Assembly (NCBI GenBank): GCA_002342985.1
Contig: DDRC01000023.1
Location: 1,532 to 7,851 of the forward strand
Source: Flavobacteriales bacterium UBA2426
GTDB lineage: Bacteria; Bacteroidota; Bacteroidia; Flavobacteriales_F; PHOS-HE28
Direction of reading: 5' to 3'
DNA length: 6,320 bases
Position numbers and translations under genes: made by a program. Under the pieces are notes generated by a model that worked only from the letters and a program-made list of their open reading frames with translations, was not told the origin of the DNA and did no database searches. Position 1 is the stretch's first letter; the number at the start of each line of letters is the position of its first letter. Of the stretch, positions 1 through 4,504 are shown one piece after another.

Positions 1-282
1 AAGCTCAGCCAGACCATGCGCAAGGTGCGCGTGAAGGGCCTGCCCGCCGCCATCCCTGCGCACCTGGATGTTGATGTGAGCGAGCTCGATGTGAACCAGA
101 GCATCCACATCCGCGACCTGAAGCTCAAGGGACTCACCCCGCTGGAGCGTCCCGATGCAGTGGTGGCGGCGGTGAAGGTGCCGAAGAAGGTGGAGGAGGC
201 CGCCCCAGCGGCCGCCCCAGCGGCGACCCCTGCGGCAGCAGCCAAGACGGCTGAGGCGAAGCCTGCGGCCGCAAAGAAGTGA
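1..282 (+). CDS. rplY: 50S ribosomal protein L25 (CTC/TL5 family), C-terminal part; 5' end outside window
   Basis: L25 binds 5S rRNA in the large ribosomal subunit. The visible 93 codons are open from base 1 and are the C-terminal beta domain of the long CTC/TL5 form. Hallmarks are a 'KVRVKGLPAAIPAHLDVDVS' stretch followed by 'L-V-N-QSIHIRDL'. The 5S-binding N-terminal domain lies upstream of the window, so the Met at 16 is internal and not a start. The last ~35 residues are an Ala/Pro/Lys/Glu-rich, probably disordered tail ending in AAAKK, as often seen in Bacteroidota L25; part of it is encoded by a 12-bp tandem repeat. The gene stops with TGA at 280-282, is followed by a strong terminator, and sits directly upstream of pth, a common arrangement. 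The family assignment is firm. Confidence 0.93.
   Translation, partial: KLSQTMRKVRVKGLPAAIPAHLDVDVSELDVNQSIHIRDLKLKGLTPLERPDAVVAAVKVPKKVEEAAPAAAPAATPAAAAKTAEAKPAAAKK
199..234 (+). repeat. 12-bp tandem repeat in the L25 tail
   Basis: The unit gccgccccagcg occurs twice without change (199-210 and 211-222). A third copy, gcgacccctgcg (223-234), differs at three positions. The repeat is in frame and encodes AAPA-AAPA-ATPA. It lies in the disordered tail, so changes in copy number would alter tail length without breaking the frame. Confidence 0.75.
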
Positions 283-306
283 TACGATCCATCGGCCTGA
301 ACCTGA

Positions 307-339
307 ACGGACCCCGATGCGTCGGGGTCCGTTTCTTTT
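307..339 (+). terminator. Rho-independent terminator after rplY
   Basis: A perfect 11-bp stem pairs acggaccccga (307-317) with tcggggtccgt (322-332) around the tetraloop tgcg. It can extend by one A-T pair (306-333). The run tttctttt (332-339) follows immediately. This is a textbook intrinsic terminator 24 bases after the L25 stop codon. Its T-tract ends only 9 bases before the pth start codon, so it also lies where a pth promoter or leader would be expected. Confidence 0.88.
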
Positions 340-348
340 GCAGCCCAT

Positions 349-912
349 ATGAAGCTCCTGATCGCAGGTCTCGGTAATCCCGGGCCGGAGTACGCCGATA
401 CCCGGCACAACATCGGGTTCCAGGTCCTCGACCATCTTGCTGCAGCCGGCCAGGCACGCTTCGCCCCTGACCGGTATGCGGACCGCGCCGAAGTGCGCCA
501 CAAGGGCAGGACTTTCGTGCTCATCAAGCCCAGCACCTTCATGAACCTCAGCGGCAAGGCCGTTCGGTACTGGATGGAGCAGGAGAATGTGCCGGCTGAC
601 CGGCTGCTGGTGATCACCGATGACCTGGCCATCCCGTTCGGGGCCATCCGGATCAGGGCCAAGGGCGGAGCGGGAGGCCACAATGGCCTGGCGAGCATCA
701 TTGCCATCACCGGCACGGAGGAGTTCCCGCGGCTGCGGTTCGGCATCGGCAGCGATTTCCCCAAGGGCCGGCAGAGCGAGTACGTGCTCGGCCGCTGGAC
801 CGAGGAGGAGCGCAGGACCCTTTCGGAGCGCATCGAATTGGCGGCCAAGGCGGTGCTGCAATTCGGGCTCTTGGGCGTGGCCAGCGCCATGAACAACTTC
901 AATCAGCGCTGA
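349..912 (+). CDS. pth: Peptidyl-tRNA hydrolase (Pth family)
   Basis: This cytoplasmic enzyme cleaves the ester bond of peptidyl-tRNAs that drop off the ribosome, recycling tRNA. The 187-residue length is normal for bacterial Pth. The signature GLGNPGPEYADTRHNIG spans residues 7-23 and places Asn10 and the catalytic His20 exactly as in the E. coli enzyme. The second motif, KPSTFMNLSGKAV (60-72), supplies Asn66. 'DDLAIP' (91-96) gives the catalytic-site Asp, and GGAGGHNGL (107-115) gives His111/Asn112. RFGIG (130-134) and YVLGRW (145-150) complete the fold. The ATG at 349 is chosen because family proteins begin only a few residues before GLGNPG. No Shine-Dalgarno sequence precedes it. The gene follows rplY but is separated from it by a strong terminator. 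Confidence 0.97.
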   Translation: MKLLIAGLGNPGPEYADTRHNIGFQVLDHLAAAGQARFAPDRYADRAEVRHKGRTFVLIKPSTFMNLSGKAVRYWMEQENVPADRLLVITDDLAIPFGAIRIRAKGGAGGHNGLASIIAITGTEEFPRLRFGIGSDFPKGRQSEYVLGRWTEEERRTLSERIELAAKAVLQFGLLGVASAMNNFNQR

Positions 913-937
913 ACCAACCTTCCGGGATGGTGGTTGC

Positions 938-945
938 TACCTTCG
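938..945 (+). promoter_or_regulatory. Putative -7 promoter element for the ferritin gene
   Basis: TACCTTCG matches the Bacteroidota -7 consensus TAnnTTTG at all fixed positions but one. It lies in the 51-bp gap between pth and ferritin, ending 18 bases before the ferritin ATG, which would give a leader of about 13 bases. No clear TTG-type -33 box is visible at the expected distance, so support is modest. Confidence 0.4.
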
Positions 946-963
946 CAGCCTCATCATCCCACC

Positions 964-1485
964 ATGCTTTCCAAGAAAATCGAAGCCGCGCTCAACGCCC
1001 AAGTGGCCGTGGAGGCCGCCAGCAGCCAGGCTTACCTGGCCATGGCCTCCTGGGCCGAGAACCAGGGCCTTAGCGGAACCGCCGCATTCCTCTATCGCCA
1101 CAGCGATGAGGAGCGCATGCACATGCTCAAGCTCGTGAAGTTCATCAATGAGCGCGGTGGCAGAGCCGTGATACCGGCCCTGAAGCAGCCCGGCACCAAC
1201 TACAAGGCCATCACTGACGTGTTCCAGGCCCTGCTGGACCATGAGACGAAGGTGACCAACGAGATCAATGGAGTGGTGGACCTGTGCCTGAAGGAAAAGG
1301 ACTACACCACGCACAATTTCATGCAGTGGTACGTGGGCGAGCAGATCGAGGAGGAGGCGCTTGCCCGCACGCTCATCGACAAGCTGAACCTCATCGGCAA
1401 TGACAAGGGGGGACTCTATCTCTTCGACCGCGACCTGGAGGGCATGAGGGGCGCTGATGGCGGCAATGCCAAGGGCGGCAAATAG
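964..1485 (+). CDS. ftnA: Non-heme ferritin (FtnA-type iron storage protein)
   Basis: Ferritin assembles into a 24-subunit cytoplasmic shell that oxidises Fe(II) and stores it as a ferric mineral. The 173-residue protein is a four-helix-bundle ferritin of usual length. Ferroxidase ligands fall at the same numbers as in E. coli FtnA: Glu17, Glu50 and His53 (in DEERMH), Glu94, Gln127 and Glu130 (in GEQIEEE). Tyr24 is also present, so the site looks fully active. No bacterioferritin haem-ligand Met is evident at the two-fold position, and residue 52 (Met) belongs to the ERMH motif common in FtnA. The C-terminus carries a short Gly-rich tail (GGNAKGGK). The ATG at 964 is preferred over an in-frame TTG at 934, because the latter adds a non-conserved decapeptide and overlaps the putative promoter. 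The gene is convergent with the peptidase gene. Confidence 0.95.
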   Translation: MLSKKIEAALNAQVAVEAASSQAYLAMASWAENQGLSGTAAFLYRHSDEERMHMLKLVKFINERGGRAVIPALKQPGTNYKAITDVFQALLDHETKVTNEINGVVDLCLKEKDYTTHNFMQWYVGEQIEEEALARTLIDKLNLIGNDKGGLYLFDRDLEGMRGADGGNAKGGK

Positions 1486-1503
1486 CCCCGGTCTCTGAAC
1501 CGT

Positions 1504-1540
1504 TGAGCAAGGGCGCATGCACGGCATGCGCCCTTGCTCA
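1504..1540. terminator. Perfect hairpin between convergent genes, probable bidirectional terminator
   Basis: tgagcaagggcgcatgc (1504-1520) pairs perfectly over 17 bp with gcatgcgcccttgctca (1524-1540) around a 3-base acg loop. It sits 18 bases after the ferritin stop. Its right end, tca (1538-1540), is the minus-strand TGA stop of the peptidase gene. Neither side has a proper T-tract (attcc on the plus side, acggttc on the minus side). Intrinsic termination is therefore inferred from stem strength and convergent placement; it could instead block 3' exonucleases. Confidence 0.65.
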
Positions 1541-3028
1541 TTCCGTCCAGGGCCAATCACCCCCGATGCGCAAGGGCTGTTCGAGCCGGGCCTCAACGAG
1601 TCTTCGCCGGAGGTCCTCGGGTTCGAAATGGCCCGGCAGTTCCGGTGCCTCGGCGAGGAGCCATACCAAAGCCCCCACGAAGCGGACATTGTTCACCATG
1701 GCCTGCGGATCCACCAGGTGGATGTCATCGCAGCTGCTGTGGTAGCAGCCGTACACATGCTTGCCGAGGTCGCTGAGCGGGTAGATGACCGGGACGCCGG
1801 CCAGCAGGAAGGGCTGATGGTCGCTATGGAGCCAGATCTCCTCGCTCAGGCGCCCGCTGAATGCGGCGGAGTCCAAAGGTTTGATGGCCGCGCATCCGGC
1901 GGCGATGGCCGCGGGCCACCCCTCCGGTCCACCGACGCCGAATCCCTGCGGATGGCCGCTCATGTCGAGGTTGATCATGCACTTGATGCGGCCCAGTTCG
2001 TTCGTGCTCCGGTAGTGCTCCACAAGCGCCCTGGAGCCCAGCAGGCCCTGTTCCTCGCCCATGAACAGCACAAAGCGAACGGTGCGCTCCGGCTTGAAGG
2101 GCATGGAGGCCATCGCCCGGGCCATGTCAAGGATGGAGAAGGCGCCCAATCCGTTGTCTGTGGCACCGGTGGCCAGGTCCCAGCTATCCAGGTGGCCTCC
2201 AACCAGAATCACTTCCTCGGGCCATTTGCTGCCAGGGATCTCGGCGATGATGTCGGCGGCTTCCACCTGATCGCTCCTGTTCGCCATCGACAGCCGTGCC
2301 GTGAGGCTGTTGCCGGCCCGCAGGCGGTTGCGCAGCCGGGCGCCATCCTCGGAGGCGATGCAGGCTGCCGGAACGGGTATCAAGCGACCGTCGATGGAAG
2401 CTGTCCCGGTGAGCAGGATGCCCCCTTCGACCTGATTCACGAAGAGAATGGCGGAGGCTCCGGCCTGCATGGCCAATGCGGCTTTCTCGCTGCGGTGGAG
2501 GTTCCGCACGCCATCCGGCGCATCCACCAGTCCGATATTGACGAGCGCGGCTGCGCCCTGCAGCCGGGAGCCCAAGGCGGCAAGGTCGGAGGGCAGCCCA
2601 TTGCAGGCATCGACCAATATCGCCTCAACCAGGGCATCGAGCGGCGTATTGGCCAGCGCTACGGCGGGGAGGTGGAGGAAGCCCTCGCCATCCCCGATGG
2701 TGAGCTGCACCTGTCCACGTGACCAGGCCTGGGCCTTGAAGGGGAATCGCTGGACCCTTTCCAGGCCCGCGGCGCGGAAGAGGCTGTCCGCGGCAGCCTC
2801 GGCCTGGGCTCCTTGCGGGCTTCCGGTGAGCCGATGGCCGATGGTGTGGGTGCTCCATTGCAGCCAGCGGTAGCCCATGGCGTCCTGCTGCACGGACCGG
2901 TCGAAGCGCTGAAGCCGCTCCTGCTGGGCCTGCACGTCAACAGCTTGCTGTTGACAGACGCCCCAGAACAGCCAAGGAGCGAGGCCGCAGGCCCGGATAC
3001 TTTGCGGGAGGAAGGGAGCGATCGGCAT
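1538..3028 (-). CDS. Secreted M28-family metallopeptidase, carboxypeptidase Q-like
   Basis: This is probably an exported zinc amino- or carboxypeptidase acting on short peptides (496 residues). Zinc-site motifs appear in M28 order: GGHLDSWD (278-285; His279, with Asp281), GATDNG (Asp291 as bridging ligand), MGEEQGLLGS (Glu325 catalytic base, Glu326 ligand), NLDMSGHP (Asp355), and CYHSSCDD (His430). The GGHLDSWD...GATDNG pairing is typical of the plasma glutamate carboxypeptidase/CPQ branch. Residues ~110-255 before the catalytic core fit an inserted PA-like domain, with 'GAAALVNIG' and 'AGASAILFVN'. The ATG at 3028 gives a short hydrophobic N-terminus (LAPWLFWGV) with possible cleavage after VQA (residue 34). 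This signal peptide is weak, with few basic residues, and the C25 context does not fit a lipobox. The open frame upstream to 3181 has no such segment and overlaps the divergent gene. Substrate is unknown. Confidence 0.9.
   Translation of the reverse strand: MPIAPFLPQSIRACGLAPWLFWGVCQQQAVDVQAQQERLQRFDRSVQQDAMGYRWLQWSTHTIGHRLTGSPQGAQAEAAADSLFRAAGLERVQRFPFKAQAWSRGQVQLTIGDGEGFLHLPAVALANTPLDALVEAILVDACNGLPSDLAALGSRLQGAAALVNIGLVDAPDGVRNLHRSEKAALAMQAGASAILFVNQVEGGILLTGTASIDGRLIPVPAACIASEDGARLRNRLRAGNSLTARLSMANRSDQVEAADIIAEIPGSKWPEEVILVGGHLDSWDLATGATDNGLGAFSILDMARAMASMPFKPERTVRFVLFMGEEQGLLGSRALVEHYRSTNELGRIKCMINLDMSGHPQGFGVGGPEGWPAAIAAGCAAIKPLDSAAFSGRLSEEIWLHSDHQPFLLAGVPVIYPLSDLGKHVYGCYHSSCDDIHLVDPQAMVNNVRFVGALVWLLAEAPELPGHFEPEDLRRRLVEARLEQPLRIGGDWPWTE
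2998..3005 (+). promoter_or_regulatory. Possible -7 element for the YfiR-TPR-phosphatase unit
   Basis: TACTTTGC resembles the Bacteroidota TAnnTTTG element with one base fewer in the spacer. It lies 51 bases upstream of the YfiR-like ATG at 3057, inside the first codons of the divergent peptidase gene. No -33 box is obvious. It is the best plus-strand candidate near this operon, but weak. Confidence 0.25.
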
Positions 3029-3049
3029 GGGATCGGAAAGGGTCGCGAC

Positions 3050-3057
3050 CAAATCTA
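3050..3057 (-). promoter_or_regulatory. Putative -7 element for the M28 peptidase gene
   Basis: Read on the minus strand, this is TAGATTTG, an exact match to the TAnnTTTG consensus. It ends 21 bases before the peptidase ATG at 3028. Its first base pairs with the first base of the divergent YfiR-like start codon (3057), so the promoter lies across that gene's translation start. A TTG-like -33 box is not visible at ~19 bases upstream. Confidence 0.42.
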
Positions 3058-3611
3058 TGCGAAGGGCATCTCCGGCGACCCCTCTTCGGCGCTTATTGCT
3101 GGCGCTTCCGCTGCTGCTCTGCTCGGCCGCACAGCAGCCCCGTGATGCCGAGAAGGACACCACGTCCATCCTGCAGGCCAACTACCTCTACAACATCGCC
3201 AAGCTGGTGGAGTGGAGGGACGAGGGGATGCGCCAGGGCAACTTCATCATCGGCGTCATCGGCGGCGCGAACCTCTACCAGGAGCTGATCAAGCAGTACA
3301 GCACGCGCACGATCGGCAAGCAGCCGATCGAGGTGCGCAAGCTGCCGCGCTCACCCGAGGTGGAGCGCTGCCACATCCTCTTCGTCGGCAAGAGCGAGCT
3401 GGCGGTGCTCCCGGAGCTGTTCAAGAGGATGCAGGGCAAGCCCACCATGATCATCACCGAGTATGCCGGTGCCCTTGAGGACGGGGCCGTGGTGAATTTC
3501 GTGAAGGTGGACAATCTGCTCAAGTACGAGCTGAGCATGGCCAACGCCCGTCGGCATGGGCTGGTGGTCGGCCTCACCCTGAAGAACCTCGCCCATCGCG
3601 TGGAGGAATGA
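3057..3611 (+). CDS. YfiR-like (DUF4154) periplasmic protein
   Basis: YfiR-family proteins are small periplasmic regulators; in Pseudomonas YfiBNR, YfiR represses the membrane cyclase YfiN. This 184-residue product has a signal peptide: basic MRR...RR, hydrophobic LLLALPLLL (13-21), and likely cleavage near SAAQ (23-26). The family pattern follows: ANYLYNIAKLVEW (41-53), FIIGVIGG (63-70), IGKQPIEVRKL (86-96), CHILFVGKS (105-113), VVNFVKVDN (145-153), and a closing basic stretch with LTLKNLAH (173-180). ATG 3057 is chosen over ATG 3027 because it starts the signal peptide cleanly and does not overlap the divergent gene. Only one Cys (105) remains after processing, so the two disulfides known in P. 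aeruginosa YfiR cannot form. It is first in a three-gene unit; its TGA overlaps the next ATG (ATGA at 3608). Confidence 0.87.
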   Translation: MRRASPATPLRRLLLALPLLLCSAAQQPRDAEKDTTSILQANYLYNIAKLVEWRDEGMRQGNFIIGVIGGANLYQELIKQYSTRTIGKQPIEVRKLPRSPEVERCHILFVGKSELAVLPELFKRMQGKPTMIITEYAGALEDGAVVNFVKVDNLLKYELSMANARRHGLVVGLTLKNLAHRVEE

Positions 3612-4498
3612 CCATGGCACCCCGCATCCTCATCACTTGTGCCGTTGCGCTGCTGGCCGTGGCCCTGAGAGCCCAGGACCCCCTGGTGGAGGCGCTGCGC
3701 AAGTATCAGGCAGGAGACCTTCCGGGCGCCCGCTCCCTGATCGATGAGGCGGTCGTGACCGATGCGCATGCCCGGGACCCCGAGGCGTGGCTGCTGCGCG
3801 GATTCGTCTACAAGGACTTCTACAAATCGAGGGCCGGGAGCACAGAGGGGGATGCGGCTCGCGACACGGCGCTGGGCAGCCTGTATCGGACGATCGAGCT
3901 GGATAGCGACTCCACCTACCGCGAGAATGCGGTTCAGGCCTATGAATTCCTGGCCCGCTCGTGCTTCAACGATGCGGCCAAGGCGCTGACGGATGGGAAC
4001 GACCCGCGCGCCGTGGAGCTCTTCGATGCCTATCGCGAAGCGGTGCTGCGCCTGGATCCGCACCAGGACATGCGTGCCCGGGAGACGGAGTTCGCGAACG
4101 CCCTGGGCACTCTGTACACCCGGCGATTCAACGAGGACCGCACGCGCACCGAATGGTTCGAGAAGGCAGCGGACACCTACAGGGGGGTGCTGCGGATCGA
4201 TCCCGACAACTACGGCGCGAACTACAACCTGGCCACCCTGTTCTACAACATGGGTGTTTACCGAATCCGTGAGCTGCAGGCGGAGGCGGACATCATCACC
4301 ATGCAGCAGGTCCAGCAAGTGGCCCGCGAGTACTTCCAGCTCGCGCTGCCCTTCATGCTGAAGGCCCATGATATGAACCCTACCCGCAGGGAGACGCTAC
4401 TGGGACTGGAGGGCATCTATTACAGCCTGCAGGACGAGATGAACTCCGAGAAGTTCCGCCGGCTGTACGAAGCCCTGCCGCCCCAGGGCGAACGCTGA
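3608..4498 (+). CDS. Exported tetratricopeptide-repeat protein
   Basis: This is a 296-residue protein with an N-terminal signal peptide (ILITCAVALLAVALRAQ, residues 7-23; likely cleavage after LRA). It is followed by alpha-helical TPR-like repeats. The clearest are A-D-T-Y-RGVLRIDPDNYGANYNLATLFYNMG (about 187-216) and AREYFQLALPFMLKAHDMNPTR through LEGIYYSLQ (about 239-275). Weaker repeats lie near 57-100 and 132-170. TPR proteins act as protein-binding scaffolds, and the export signal places this one in the periplasm or at the envelope. ATG 3608 overlaps the upstream stop by 4 bp, implying translational coupling. A second ATG at 3614 lies 7 bases after a GGAGG and is an equally good start. 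Position between a YfiR-like protein and a membrane phosphatase suggests a role in that sensor unit. No enzymatic motif is seen. Confidence 0.82.
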   Translation: MTMAPRILITCAVALLAVALRAQDPLVEALRKYQAGDLPGARSLIDEAVVTDAHARDPEAWLLRGFVYKDFYKSRAGSTEGDAARDTALGSLYRTIELDSDSTYRENAVQAYEFLARSCFNDAAKALTDGNDPRAVELFDAYREAVLRLDPHQDMRARETEFANALGTLYTRRFNEDRTRTEWFEKAADTYRGVLRIDPDNYGANYNLATLFYNMGVYRIRELQAEADIITMQQVQQVAREYFQLALPFMLKAHDMNPTRRETLLGLEGIYYSLQDEMNSEKFRRLYEALPPQGER

Positions 4499-4504
4499 TC
4501 CGCC

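Noticed and set aside
912..935. Short hairpin after pth (aacca-cc with ggtggtt, one bulged A)
   Set aside because: It has only 7 bp with a bulge and a 9-base loop, and no T-tract follows, so it is too weak to call a terminator.
934..963. TTG start for ferritin giving ten extra residues
   Set aside because: With ATG 964 the metal ligands fall exactly on FtnA numbering, and the extra segment overlaps a promoter-like element.
937..1689. A 250-codon minus-strand open frame over ferritin
   Set aside because: It is antisense to a ferritin with all ferroxidase ligands and its translation resembles no protein family.
1517..2722. A 401-codon plus-strand open frame antisense to the M28 peptidase
   Set aside because: Its translation has no recognisable family or domain order, whereas the opposite strand encodes a complete M28 active site. 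Long antisense frames are expected in GC-rich coding DNA.
3029..3181. A 51-codon N-terminal extension of the peptidase
   Set aside because: It overlaps the YfiR-like gene and its putative promoter. The extension is low-complexity Ser/Ala/Arg sequence, and the only candidate signal segment begins after Met at 3028.
3602..3606. GGAGG as a ribosome binding site for the TPR gene
   Set aside because: It is well spaced for ATG 3614, but it also encodes Val-Glu-Glu of the upstream protein. Other genes here lack such sites, so it may be chance and does not settle the start.
3275..4369. A 364-codon minus-strand open frame across the YfiR-like and TPR genes
   Set aside because: It spans two well-supported plus-strand genes and shows no motifs; it is a codon-bias shadow.
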